A model generated the notes under the pieces. The model was not told the origin of the DNA and made no database searches. It was given only the letters and a program-made list of their open reading frames with translations. This document shows, piece after piece, positions 43,567 to 52,118 of a DNA stretch of 64,000 nt. The position numbers and the translations under genes are program-made. Position 1 is the first letter of the stretch; each line of letters opens with the position of its first letter. The stretch comes from Isosphaeraceae bacterium (GTDB lineage Bacteria; Planctomycetota; Planctomycetia; Isosphaerales; Isosphaeraceae): assembly GCA_026004735.1 (NCBI GenBank), contig BPJS01000001.1, positions 1 to 64,000 on the forward strand. The letters run 5' to 3'.

Positions 43567-43903
43567 ATGGCGCAGGTGATCTTCATCCACGACGGCGGGA
43601 CCATCGACCACATCCCGGTGGCCGACGTGGCGGCCGGGGACGTGGTCGTGCAAGGCGAACTGGTCGGCGTCGCCAAGCTCGACATCAAGGCCGGCAAGCT
43701 CGGGGCACTCGCCGTCGTCGGCGTGTTCGACTTCCCGGTAGACGATGTTCTCCGAGCTGGAACGTCGGCGATCTGGCCTACTGGGATCCAGCGCCGATGG
43801 CTTCGCCACCAAGACTGCGACCGGTCACAAGCTGTTGGGCAAGACGGTGCTGGTGGACTCGCGGCCGGGCAGCCCGCACGTCCGCGTTCGCCTGAGCCAG
43901 TGA
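43567..43903 (+). CDS. DUF2190-like capsid decoration protein (two frameshifts)
   Basis: It starts MAQVIFIHDGGTIDHIPVADVAAGDVVVQGELVGVAKLDIKAGKLGALAVVGVFDFP, the DUF2190 pattern of small head-decoration proteins. Near 43750 and 43790 one base seems missing each time; reading on then gives WNVGDLAYWDPA and DGFATKTATGHKLLGKTVLVDSRPGSPHVRVRLSQ and the stop at 43903. It lies right after the major capsid gene as usual. Confidence 0.75.
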
Positions 43904-43910
43904 GGACGCC

Positions 43911-44293
43911 ATGCCCGACCTCTTCGCGCACTGGCTCCGACTGGCTGGCCGAGATGCTCAAGGAACACGCCTCGCGGCCGGTCGTCTACCGCCGCGGGGC
44001 CGACGAGGTCACGCCTGCAAGCAACCATCGGGCGGACGCTCTTGAAGCTCGACGACGGCTACGGCGGCGTGCGGATGGAGTGGACCGACCGCGACTTCCT
44101 GATCCACGCCGCCGACTTGGTGCTGGCCGGCAACGCGGTCCTGCCCGAGCGGGGCGACGTGATCCGCGAGACGCAGGGCGGCAAGACGTTCGTGTACGAG
44201 GTGATGGCCCCGGGCAAGGAGCCCGCGTGGCGGTGGTCGGACGTGTTCCGCAAGGTGCTGCGGGTTCACGCCAAGCAAGTGGGGGTCGAGTAG
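43911..44293 (+). CDS. Phage head-tail connector-like protein (two frameshifts)
   Basis: It starts MPDLFA at 43911, then continues SDWLAEMLKEHASRPVVYRRGADEV in the next frame and, after a second change near 44020, TIGRTLLKLDDGYGGVRMEWTDRDFLIHAADLVL and FRKVLRVHAKQVGVE. The middle section NAVLPERGDVIRETQGGKTFVYEVMAPGKEPAWRWSD resembles head-tail joining proteins of siphophages. Both changes are +1. Assigned from order (after DUF2190, before tail genes); I do not recognise a firm family. Confidence 0.6.
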
Positions 44294-44723
44294 TGCCCGC
44301 GACCATCCTGGCCCTGGCCGACGCCGTCGTCGAGCAGCTGAACGCCGCCGCGTTCAGCCAGCCGCTCGCCGCCGTGCGGCACTACCAGCCGGTCTTCGAG
44401 CTGTCGGAGATGACCGAACTGCGCGTCAGCGTGGTGCCGCGCTCGGTCGCCGAGCAAGGCCCTGGACCGCAGCCGGGACGGCTTCGACTTCACGCATCGA
44501 CGTGGCGGTGCAACGCAAGGTCGAGCCGAGCGTGGGGAACCTCGATGCGCTCATGGAACTGGTGGAGGAGATCGCCGACCACGTCCGCTCGCACCCGCTG
44601 GCCGGCTTCCCGCAGGCCCGCTGCACCGAGGTGGCCAACGAGCCGGTCTACGCGGCGGACCACCTGGAGGAGCTCCGCCAGTTCACCAGCGTCCTCACGC
44701 TGACCTACCGCGTGTGGAGGTGA
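44293..44723 (+). CDS. Phage head-closure or tail-completion protein (two frameshifts)
   Basis: It starts with GTG at 44293, its first base shared with the previous stop: PATILALADAVVEQLNAAAFSQPLAAVRHYQPVFEL, TELRVSVVPRS. Near 44458 and 44500 extra bases shift the frame; reading on gives ALDRSRDGFDF and VAVQRKVEPSVGNLDALMELVEEIADHVRSHPLAGFPQARC, ending YRVWR. Size and order fit the protein that closes the neck or starts the tail. No specific family is claimed. Confidence 0.6.
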
Positions 44724-44726
44724 GCC

Positions 44727-45158
44727 GTGACCGCGATGACTTTCCAGGCCGCCAAGCAGGGCTTCTTCGACCGGGCCAAGGTGAAGAACGCGGTCGATGC
44801 CGGCACGCGGCGGGTGCTGTCGCGGTTCGGGGCGTTCGTGCGGACGCGGGCCAGGACGTCGATCCGCAAGAAGAAGGGGACCAGCCCGCCCGGATCGCCG
44901 CCGTACTCGCACGTCGGTCTGCTGCGGAAGTTCATCCTGTTCGCCTACGACCCGACCCGGAAGTCGGTCGTGATCGGGCCGACGCTGATCCGCGCGGAGT
45001 CGCAAGCTCCCCGCTTGCTCGAACACGGCGGCGAGGCGGTCCGCCGCACCAAGACGAAGACGCGCCGGCTCCGCTACCGCCCCCGGCCGTTCATGGGGCC
45101 GGCCTTCGAGGCCGAGCAGCAGCAGTTGCCCGCCCTGTGGAAGAACTCCGTCCGCTGA
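44727..45158 (+). CDS. HK97 gp10-like head-tail joining protein
   Basis: A 143-residue protein starting with GTG (MTAMTFQAAKQGFFDRAKVKNAVDAGTRRVLSRFGAFVRTRARTSIRKKKG). The basic helix followed by SPPGSPPYSHVGLLRKFILFAYDPTRKSVVIGPTL and the C-terminal RYRPRPFMGPAFEAEQQQLPALW fits the HK97 gp10 family, which joins head and tail. Intact, followed 10 bp later by the tail tube gene. Confidence 0.75.
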   Translation: MTAMTFQAAKQGFFDRAKVKNAVDAGTRRVLSRFGAFVRTRARTSIRKKKGTSPPGSPPYSHVGLLRKFILFAYDPTRKSVVIGPTLIRAESQAPRLLEHGGEAVRRTKTKTRRLRYRPRPFMGPAFEAEQQQLPALWKNSVR

Positions 45159-45168
45159 GGAGACACCG

Positions 45169-45609
45169 ATGGCCGTGAAACTCGGGCTCGACGCCAAACT
45201 GTACCGCAACACCGGCACGTTCGCCTCGCCGGCCTGGAACGAGATCGCCAACGTCAAGGACGTGACGTTGAACCTCGAGGCGGGCGAGGCCGACGTCACC
45301 ACCCGCGGCAACGCCGGCTGGCGGGCGACCGTCGCCACGCTCAAGGACGGCTCCATCGAGTTCGAGATGGTCTGGGACACGGCCGACGCCGACTTCGCCG
45401 CCATCCGCGACACGTTCCTCAACCGCGGGGCGATGGAGTTCGCCGTCATGGACGGACCGATGAACGTGCCCGGCTCGCAGGGGCTGCGGGCGACCTGCAT
45501 GGTCACCAACTTCAGCCGCAACGAGTCGCTCGAGGAGGCGATCACCGTCAGCGTCACGGTCAAGCCGACGTTCTCCGTCAACCCGCCCACCTGGGTCGTC
45601 GCCCCCTGA
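45169..45609 (+). CDS. Tail tube protein
   Basis: A 146-residue protein (MAVKLGLDAKLYRNTGTFASPAWNEIANVKDVTLNLEAGEADVTTRGNAGW, later IEFEMVWDTADADFAAIRDTFLNRGAMEFAVMDG, SRNESLEEAITVSVTVKPTFSVNPPTW). The beta-rich composition and the short domain with a characteristic ADVTTRGNAGW turn match phage tail tube proteins. It starts 10 bp after the joining protein and precedes the protease gene by 20 bp. Intact. Confidence 0.85.
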   Translation: MAVKLGLDAKLYRNTGTFASPAWNEIANVKDVTLNLEAGEADVTTRGNAGWRATVATLKDGSIEFEMVWDTADADFAAIRDTFLNRGAMEFAVMDGPMNVPGSQGLRATCMVTNFSRNESLEEAITVSVTVKPTFSVNPPTWVVAP

Positions 45610-45629
45610 TCACCACCCGAGGAGTCACC

Positions 45630-46674
45630 ATGCGTTCCCTGTTCGCCGTCTCTCTGCTCGCTCTCGCGCCGCTCGCGGTTCACGCCGAGCCGATCCGCAT
45701 CGGCGGCGAGACGAAGTACAAGCCGCATTCGCTCGTCCGGCTCAAGGCCGAGGGCGTCGATGCCAAGGCCGCGCTCTTGTGGCGGGTCTACCCGTCGAAG
45801 GACGTACAGCGGGCGACCAGCCCGCGCGGCGTGCTCGAGTTCGCCGCCCACCCCGGCACCTACGAGGTCGAACTGCTGGTCATCACCAACACCGACGGCA
45901 CGCTGTCGGTCGAGGAAGCCCGCACCAGCGTCACCATCGAGTCCTGCACCCCCGCCGGTGCCGCCCAAGCCCGACCCCAAGCCCCCGGAGGGCGGCAAGC
46001 TCGACCCGGTGAACGCCCTGGGCCGCATCCGCTTCGGCACCGCCGGCTGCACGGCGACCGTGATCGGGCCGCGCCGGCCCGACGGCCGCTGGGACGTGCT
46101 CACCGCCGCCCACTGCGTCTCGGGCGTCGGCGCACGCGGTACGCTGACCCTCAAGGACGGCCGCTCGTTCGGCATCCGCGTCGTGGCGTACCACAAGACT
46201 CCCGACGTGGCCTGGTGCGTCACCGACGACGAGGTCAAGGACCTGCCCTACGCCCTGATCGCCGAGAGCAACCCTCCGGTCGATACGCCGGTCTGGCACA
46301 TGGGCTTCGGCGTGGACAAGCCGGGCAACCGCGAGGACGGCACCGTCGCCGAGCGGGAGAACGCGCAGGGGCAACTGCGGATGGTCCTGAGCGTCTCGTC
46401 GGGCGACTCCGGCGGCGGCATCTTCCGCAGCGACACCAACGAAGTGGTGTCGGTGGTCTGCTGCACCAGCGGCATGGCCCGCAAGGTGTCGATGTGGGGC
46501 TGCTCGGCCGAGGTCGCCCGCCGCACCCGGCCCAGGCCGGCCGACGACGCCGACGAGGCGTGGGTGCCGGTCCCCATCCCCATCTGCAAGGACGGCAAGC
46601 GGGAAGACGCCGACACCCGCGAGTGGACGCCGCACCCGATCCCGATCCGCACCGGCGGCCCTGCTACGAAGTGA
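45630..46674 (+). CDS. Exported trypsin-like serine protease inside the tail module (one frameshift)
   Basis: It starts MRSLFAVSLLALAPLAVHA, a clear signal peptide ending AHA. A beta-rich domain follows (RIGGETKYKPHSLVRLKAEGVDAKAALLWRVYPSKDVQRATSPRGVLEFAAHPGTYEVELLV). Near 45950 an extra base moves the frame; the next part is a proline linker (PPKPDPKPPEGGKLDP) and a trypsin-like domain with catalytic His (DVLTAAHCVSGVGARGTL), Asp (TPDVAWCVTDDE region) and Ser (SVSSGDSGGGIFRSDTNEVVS). Tail genes flank it on both sides in the same direction. An exported protease is unusual here; it may act on the cell surface during infection or release. Confidence 0.8.
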
Positions 46675-46683
46675 GGTTCCCCC

Positions 46684-47181
46684 ATGCACAGTTTTCAGGA
46701 CAACGCCGGGCGGACCTGGACGGTGGCGATCAACGTGGCCGCCGTCAAGCGGGTCCGCGGCCTCGTCCACATCGACCTGTACAAGCTCGTCGACGACGGC
46801 TTCCGGCCGCTGGGCGAACTGGTGGCCGACCCGGTGCAGCTGGCCGATGTCCTGTACTGCCTGTGCAAGGACGAGGCCGACGCCCGGAACGTCAGCGACG
46901 AGGACTTCGGCCGGGCCTTGTACGGCGACGCCATCACCCTGGCGGCCGAGGCGTTCGTCGAGGAACTGTTCGATTTTTTCCCCGACGCCCGGGCGCGGGC
47001 GGGCATGCGGAAGCTGAGTGCGGCCGGGAAGAAGGTCAAGGCGCGGCTGCTGGATCACGCGGAGACGGTGCTCGACCAACTCGACCCGGAGGCGGAAGCG
47101 CAGAAATTGATCGCCTCGTTTGGGAGCTCGCCGGGGTCGTCGGGATCGACCCCGGGCCCTTCACCCTCGCCGAGCTCGTGA
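46684..47181 (+). CDS. Tail assembly chaperone-like protein
   Basis: A 165-residue protein (MHSFQDNAGRTWTVAINVAAVKRVRGLVHIDLYKLVDDGFRPLGELVADPVQLADVLYCLCK, FGRALYGDAITLAAEAFVEELFDFFPDARARAGMRKLS). Size, position before the tape measure gene and the helical core fit the phage tail assembly chaperone (gpG-like). Its C terminus becomes serine-rich (SFGSSPGSSGSTPGPSPSPSS), apparently readthrough of an alternative frame: the -1 frame is open at the same place and continues into the next gene, so a programmed -1 frameshift would fuse them as in lambda G-GT. Confidence 0.7.
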   Translation: MHSFQDNAGRTWTVAINVAAVKRVRGLVHIDLYKLVDDGFRPLGELVADPVQLADVLYCLCKDEADARNVSDEDFGRALYGDAITLAAEAFVEELFDFFPDARARAGMRKLSAAGKKVKARLLDHAETVLDQLDPEAEAQKLIASFGSSPGSSGSTPGPSPSPSS

Positions 47182-47183
47182 TC

Positions 47184-47390
47184 ATGGCCGAGGCGGTCAG
47201 CCGCCAGCGGTGGGCGCACACCTCCGCCGTGATGTGCGTGATCGCCAACTGCCACCGCGACCCGAAGAAGACCCGCCCGTTCACCCCGGCCGACTTCGAC
47301 CCGCATCGCAAGCGGAAGGACGCCCCACGGGTGAAGGTCGGCATCGGCGTTCTGAAGCAGGTGTTCGTCAACCGTCCGCAAGGGGAGTGA
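47184..47390 (+). CDS. Tail chaperone extension (T-like), possibly made by frameshift
   Basis: As a separate gene it would start MAEAVSRQRWAHTSAVMCVIANCHRDPKKTRPFTPADFDPHRK, 68 residues. The frame is open upstream to about 47080 (AEIDRLVWELAGVVGIDPGPFTLAELVIMAEA), which overlaps the chaperone in the -1 frame, and there is no good ribosome site before the ATG. Possible slip sites are GAAATTG (47103-47109) and GTTTGGG (47118-47124); neither is a perfect heptamer. Either way it belongs to the tail chaperone. Confidence 0.65.
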   Translation: MAEAVSRQRWAHTSAVMCVIANCHRDPKKTRPFTPADFDPHRKRKDAPRVKVGIGVLKQVFVNRPQGE

Positions 47391-47397
47391 AAGACCG

Positions 47398-49374
47398 ATG
47401 GCCGATGCCAAGAGGATCCGGGCCGGTGCCGCCTACGTCGAGTTGGCCGTCAAGGACAGCCGGCTCGTCAAAGGCCTCGACGCCGCCGCCAAGAAGCTCA
47501 AGGCGTTCGGCGCGAGCGTGGCCGGGCTGGGGGCGCGGCTGGTTGCGCTGGGCGGGGCGGCCCTGGCCCCGGTCGCCGGCATGATCTCCCACTTCAAGGA
47601 CGCCGGCGACGCCTTCCTCGATATGGCCGAACGCACCGGCGTCTCGACCGAGGCCCTCTCGGAGTTGGGCTTCGCCGCCGAGCAGTCCGGGGCCGACCTG
47701 GAGACGCTCGAAGTGGGCCTCAAGGCGATGCAGCGGAACATCGTCTCGGCCGCCGACGGCTCCCGCGAGATGCGGGCCACCCTCGCCAAGCTCGGCCTGA
47801 CCGTCGCTGATCTCAAGGCCCTGACGCCCGACGAGCAGTTCCGCCTGCTCGCCGACCGCATCGCCCAGGTGGGCAACCCGACGCAGCGGGCCGCCCTGGC
47901 GATGGACGTCTTCGGCAAGAGCGGCCAGAAGCTCATCCCGCTCCTGTCCGCCGGGGCCAAGGGGATCGACGAGTTGCGGGCGGAAGCGAACCGGCTCGGG
48001 CTGACCGTCGGTACCGACCAGGCCCAGTCCGCCGCCGACCTGCAGGACGCCTGGAACCGCCTGCTCAAGACGCTCAAGGCCGCCGCCTTCGCCATCGGCG
48101 GGGCACTCGCCCCCGACCTGACCGCGCTCCTGGGCACGATCACCCGGTTCGTGGTCGGGGTGGTCAACTGGGTGAAGGAGAACAAGGCGGTCATCGTCAC
48201 CGTGGCCAAGGTGATCGCCGCCGTGGTCGGCGTCGGCGTGGCCCTCATCGCCGCCGGCGGGGCCATCTCGTTCGTCGGCGCGGCCATCGGCGGGCTGGTG
48301 TCGCTCATCATGGGCGTGGTCGCGGTGTTCAAGATCCTGGCCGCCGTTGTCGCGGCGATCTTGAGTCCGATCGGCCTGGTCACCGCCGCCGTGGTCGCGC
48401 TGGCGGGCTACCTGATCTACACCTCCGACGCCGGCAGTCAGGCCCTCGGCTGGCTCGGTGAGCAGTTCAACGGCCTCAAGGACACGGCCCTCGCCGCCTG
48501 GCAGGGCATCTCGGACGCGCTGGCGGCAGGCGACATCGGACTGGCGGCCCGCATCCTCTGGCTGACCCTCAAGATGGAGTTCCAGAAGGGGGTGCTGTGG
48601 CTGGAGGAGAAGTGGATCGACTTCAAGAACTTCTTCATCGACACCTTCTACCGCGCGGTCTACGGCCTGGCCCGGTTCCTCAACGACGCCTGGGCCGGCA
48701 TCCAGGTCGCCTGGGTCGAGACGGTCAGCTTCCTCGGCACCGCCTGGACGAACTTCATCGGCGTGCTGCAGAAGGGGTGGAACCGCTTCAGCGGCTTCTT
48801 CAAGAAGGTCTGGGCGCGGGTCAAGAGCGTGTTCACCGGCAAGGACGCCGGCGAGGAGATCGCCCGCATCAACGACGAGATCGCCGCCGAGGACAACGCC
48901 ATCAACGCCCGCCGCGACGCCGCCGTCAACGAGCGCGAGACGGAACGCCAACGCCGGCGAGCGGCCATCGAGGGGGAGCGGGCCGGGGTCGAGGACGAAC
49001 TGAACCGCATGCAGGAAGCCGAGCGGGCCGAGCGCGAGAAGCGCAAGCAGGAGACGCTCGCGGCCGGCGAGGCCGACATCGCCGCCGCCCGCAAGGAGTG
49101 GGAGGACGCCCTGGCCGAGGCCAAACGCAAGCGCGAGGAGGCCGAGGCGCGGGTGCCCGAACGGATGAAGCGGCCCGACATCCCCGAGCTCGACGAAGTC
49201 GCCGACACCGCCCGTGAGAAGGTGGACATTCAGGGCACGTTCAGCGCGCTGGCCGTCCGCGGGCTGGGGGCAGAGTCGCTGAGCGAACGGACCGCCAAGG
49301 CGGCCGAGCAGACGGCGGCGAACACCAAGAAACTCGTGCAGGAGGCCCAGCACGGCGGCCTCGTCTTCGCGTGA
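47398..49374 (+). CDS. Tail tape measure protein
   Basis: A 658-residue protein, intact. The N-terminal region (VELAVKDSRLVKGLDAAAKKLKAFGASVAG) and the phage_TMP-like middle (FLDMAERTGVSTEALSELGFAAEQSGADLETLEVGLKAMQRNI, YLIYTSDAGSQALGWLGEQF) are typical of tape measure proteins, which set tail length. Residues about 261-340 are very hydrophobic (AAVVGVGVALIAAGGAISFVGAAIGG), a membrane-spanning part for DNA delivery. Residues about 482-590 are a long charged coiled coil (EIARINDEIAAEDNAINARRD and on). It follows the chaperone genes and precedes the distal tail genes. Confidence 0.93.
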   Translation: MADAKRIRAGAAYVELAVKDSRLVKGLDAAAKKLKAFGASVAGLGARLVALGGAALAPVAGMISHFKDAGDAFLDMAERTGVSTEALSELGFAAEQSGADLETLEVGLKAMQRNIVSAADGSREMRATLAKLGLTVADLKALTPDEQFRLLADRIAQVGNPTQRAALAMDVFGKSGQKLIPLLSAGAKGIDELRAEANRLGLTVGTDQAQSAADLQDAWNRLLKTLKAAAFAIGGALAPDLTALLGTITRFVVGVVNWVKENKAVIVTVAKVIAAVVGVGVALIAAGGAISFVGAAIGGLVSLIMGVVAVFKILAAVVAAILSPIGLVTAAVVALAGYLIYTSDAGSQALGWLGEQFNGLKDTALAAWQGISDALAAGDIGLAARILWLTLKMEFQKGVLWLEEKWIDFKNFFIDTFYRAVYGLARFLNDAWAGIQVAWVETVSFLGTAWTNFIGVLQKGWNRFSGFFKKVWARVKSVFTGKDAGEEIARINDEIAAEDNAINARRDAAVNERETERQRRRAAIEGERAGVEDELNRMQEAERAEREKRKQETLAAGEADIAAARKEWEDALAEAKRKREEAEARVPERMKRPDIPELDEVADTAREKVDIQGTFSALAVRGLGAESLSERTAKAAEQTAANTKKLVQEAQHGGLVFA

Positions 49375-49381
49375 GGGACGG

Positions 49382-50164
49382 ATGGCGATCATCATCGAGA
49401 AGTTCGACAGCCGAGAGGCCACGGTGGGCATCGACAGCCCGTCGGTGGACCTGCAGTTCATGGTGCTGGGCACCGAACTGGACGCCGAGGTGCGGGCGTT
49501 GGTGCAGGCCACCCTGCCGCTGACCTACGGCAACCTGGTCTTCCAGAACTACCACATCGCCCACCAGGGGGGCGGCGTCTGGGAGGTCACCGCCCGCTAC
49601 GGCAAGCTCGAGCCCAAGGAGGCGGGCCAGAGTTCGTACAGCTTCGACACCGGCGGCGGCAACCAGAAGATCACCCAGAGCCTGGAGACGGTGGCCAGCT
49701 ACGGCGACGACCCGCCCGACTTCCAGGGGGCGATCGGCGTCTCGACCGATTCGGTCGAGGGCACCGACATCACCATCCCCGTGTTCAACTTCACCGAGAC
49801 GCACTACATCCCCATCGCCCTGGTGACGGGCGCGTACAAGACGACGCTCTTCTACCTCACGGGCCGGGTCAACCACGCCCCGTTCAAGGGGTTCGCCCGC
49901 GGCGAGGTGCTGTTCCTCGGGGCGTCCGGCTCGCAGCGGGGCACCGAGGACTGGGAGATCGCCTTCAAGTTCGCCGCCAGCCCGAACGCCACGAACCTCA
50001 AGGTCGGCGACATCACCGGCATCGAGAAGAAGGGTTGGGAGTACCTGTGGGTGCGGTACGCCGACGCCGAGGACGAGGAAACGCTGATCAAGCAGCCGGT
50101 CGCGGCCTACGTCGAGCGGGTCTACGAGTACGGCAACTTCGCCCTGTTGGGCATCGGGGTATGA
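49382..50164 (+). CDS. Phage distal tail-region protein, unknown
   Basis: A 260-residue protein (MAIIIEKFDSREATVGIDSPSVDLQFMVLGTELDAEVRALVQATLPLTYGNLVFQNYHIAHQGGGVWEVTARYGKLEPKEAG). It is beta-rich, with repeated segments such as GDDPPDFQGAIGVSTDSVEGTDITIPVFNFTETHYIPIALV and AFKFAASPNATNLKVGDITGIEKKGWEYLWVRYADAEDEE. It starts 8 bp after the tape measure gene, the place of distal tail proteins. I recognise no specific family. Intact, one base before the next gene. Confidence 0.72.
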   Translation: MAIIIEKFDSREATVGIDSPSVDLQFMVLGTELDAEVRALVQATLPLTYGNLVFQNYHIAHQGGGVWEVTARYGKLEPKEAGQSSYSFDTGGGNQKITQSLETVASYGDDPPDFQGAIGVSTDSVEGTDITIPVFNFTETHYIPIALVTGAYKTTLFYLTGRVNHAPFKGFARGEVLFLGASGSQRGTEDWEIAFKFAASPNATNLKVGDITGIEKKGWEYLWVRYADAEDEETLIKQPVAAYVERVYEYGNFALLGIGV

Positions 50165-50165
50165 C

Positions 50166-52107
50166 ATGCCGGGCGATCCGTTCAAGAAGGCACTGCCTGG
50201 CCAGCGACTGGTCATCCCGGCCGACGCGTTCAACGGCTTTGTGGACGCCGCCAACTACGTCCGCGCCCGCCGGCACAACACCGAGTCCGACGCGTCCGAC
50301 GAGTTCCGCCAGACCGGCATCGTCCGGGTGCGGAACAACACCGGCTTCGCGCTGCCCCGGTTCGCCGTCCTGGCGTTGTCCGAGCCGATCGTCGGCCCGG
50401 CGGCCAACCTGCAGGAGTTCAAGAACAAGGTCAACTTCGAGGGCGGCACGCCCTACGACCCGATCGCGGCCGGGCCGGTTCGCGGTGCTGCTCGAACCGC
50501 TCGACGTCAACGCCATCGGCCGGGGCATCGTCGCCGGCGTGACACCGGTGAAGGTGATCGTCGATCCCGACCACCTGTACGACTTCGCCGAGATGGAGGC
50601 GGGCAACACGCTGTCGCTCCGCAACGCCCCGGCGGGGTCGGCCCGGGTGCTGTGGCTGGAGGAGAGCGGCTCGACCGAACGGTGGGCGGTCGTGCGGCTG
50701 GGCGACGCCGAGGACGTGCTGCGCTTCCAGTTGCTGGAATCGCTGACCCGCTGCGGATCGGCTTTGGCCAAGCCGGTCGTGTTCCAGAACGGCCGGTGGT
50801 GCCCGGTCGAGGTGACGCTCACCGTCCACGACTCGATTGGCGTCGTCTGCCCCGACCTGTGCAAGGGTGAATCGACTTCGGGCGAGGGGTGCGACTGCCC
50901 GCCGGCGGAATCGGTGCCGGCCGGGACGTTCGGGCTGGCCAAGCGGTTCGAGGACAGCCGCAAGTGGGAGGTGGTCGCGCTCGGCGAGGGGTGCTGCTCG
51001 TCGTCGTCAAGCTCGTCGAGCGGCTCGTCGAGCGGCTCGTCCAGCGGCAGTTCGTCCGGGAGCAGTTCGGGCAGTTCGTCCGGGTCGAGTTCGGGCAGTT
51101 CGTCCGGGTCGTCCAGCGGTTGGTCGAGCAGTTCGTCGTCGTGGTGGAGTTCGTCGAGCAGTTCGTCGGCCTGGCCGAGTTCGTCGTGGTGGCCCAGTTC
51201 CTCGGGAAGTTCGTCGTCGTGGTGGAGTTCGTCCGGCTCGTCGTGGTGGAGTTCTTCGGGTAGCAGTTGGTGGTCGTCCTCGGGCAGTTCGTGGAGCGGA
51301 TCCTCCTGGTGGTCGTCCTCGGGCAGTTCGTGGAGTGGCTCGTCGTGGTGGAGTTCGTCCGGCAGCGACGGCTCGGGCAGTTGGTCATCGAGCCAGTGGC
51401 CGTCGTCGAGTTCATGGCCATCGTCCAGCCTGTGGCCGTCGTCGAGCGGTTGGTCGTCGAGCGGCACGCCGAGCGGGTCGGGCAGCAGCGGCAGCGGGCC
51501 GGGCGTCGGCATCGTCGAGACGGACGTCCGCTGCGAGGGCGGCAAGCTGTACGTCTACCACCGCACCGTCACGCTGCGAATCGAGAACGGCGGCCTCACC
51601 CGCGAGGAGGGCTCCTGGGCCGTCAGCCACCAGGCGGGCTGTTGCTGCTGCGACAACTGCTCGGGCAGTTCGTCGGGCTGGTCGAGCTCCAGTCTGTGGA
51701 TCAGTTCGTCGTCGCTGGTGCTCCCCTCGTCGTCCTGGATCGTACCGTCGTCGAGTGACGTCCCCTGGCCGTCGTCCTCGTGGGTCGAGCCGCCGTCGTC
51801 GTGGGGGCATCCGCCCTCGTCCAGCGACGTGCCGTGGCCCTCGTCGTCGTGGGTCGAGCTACCCTCGTCGAGCGACGTCACCTGGCCGTCGAGCAGTTCG
51901 AGTTCGACCTCGGGCCTCGACCCGCTGCCGTCGAGCAGCAACGTGGTTCTGCCATCATCGAGCGAGGTGATCGTTCACCCGCCCAGCAGTGGCAACGTTT
52001 GGTGGCCCAACAGTTCGTGGTGGACCGGCAGTTCGTCTAGCAGCAGCTGGTGGGTGCCACCGCCGCCGCCGCCGCCGACCCAGAGCAGCTTCGTCATCTT
52101 CTTCTGA
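50166..52107 (+). CDS. Ser/Gly/Trp-rich phage surface protein (one frameshift)
   Basis: The first 100 residues (MPGDPFKKALPGQRLVIPADAFNGFVDAANYVRARRHN, GFALPRFAVLALSEPIVG) and the next 160 (RFAVLLEPLDVNAIGRGIVAGVTPVKVIVDPDHLYDFAEMEAGNTLSLRN) form a normal globular part; an extra base near 50475 shifts the frame between them. From about 50998 the protein becomes low-complexity: SSSSGSSSGSSSG, then WSSSSSSWWSS and SSGSSWWSSS blocks. A Cys-rich island (QAGCCCCDNCSG) interrupts it near 51650, and a proline-rich end (VPPPPPPPTQSS) finishes it. The very Ser-rich region would be an ideal O-glycosylation target; glycosyltransferases follow at once. Likely a tail fibre or adhesin. Confidence 0.72.
51000..52070 (+). 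repeat. TCG-rich low-complexity coding repeats
   Basis: The DNA is built from TCG/AGC-type codons: runs of TCGTCG, GGCTCGTCGAGC, and TCGTGGTGGAGTTCG. These encode Ser, Gly and Trp in short periods. Because of the repeats all six frames stay open and several false ORFs appear on both strands. The length of the repeat may vary by slippage. Confidence 0.85.
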
Positions 52108-52118
52108 CCGGAGGTTCC

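Noticed and set aside
41493..43961. 822-codon minus-strand frame opposite the capsid gene
   Set aside because: Shadow frame; the plus strand encodes a protease-capsid protein.
47368..49512. 714-codon minus-strand frame opposite the tape measure gene
   Set aside because: Composition artefact; Leu/Gly/Arg-rich with no domain.
50088..51545. 485-codon minus-strand frame rich in Asp, Leu and His
   Set aside because: It is the reverse of the TCG repeats of the surface protein.
51000..52070. Tandem TCG repeats as a CRISPR or satellite array
   Set aside because: There are no spacers of constant length; the repeats are codon-based and stay in the frame of a coding sequence.
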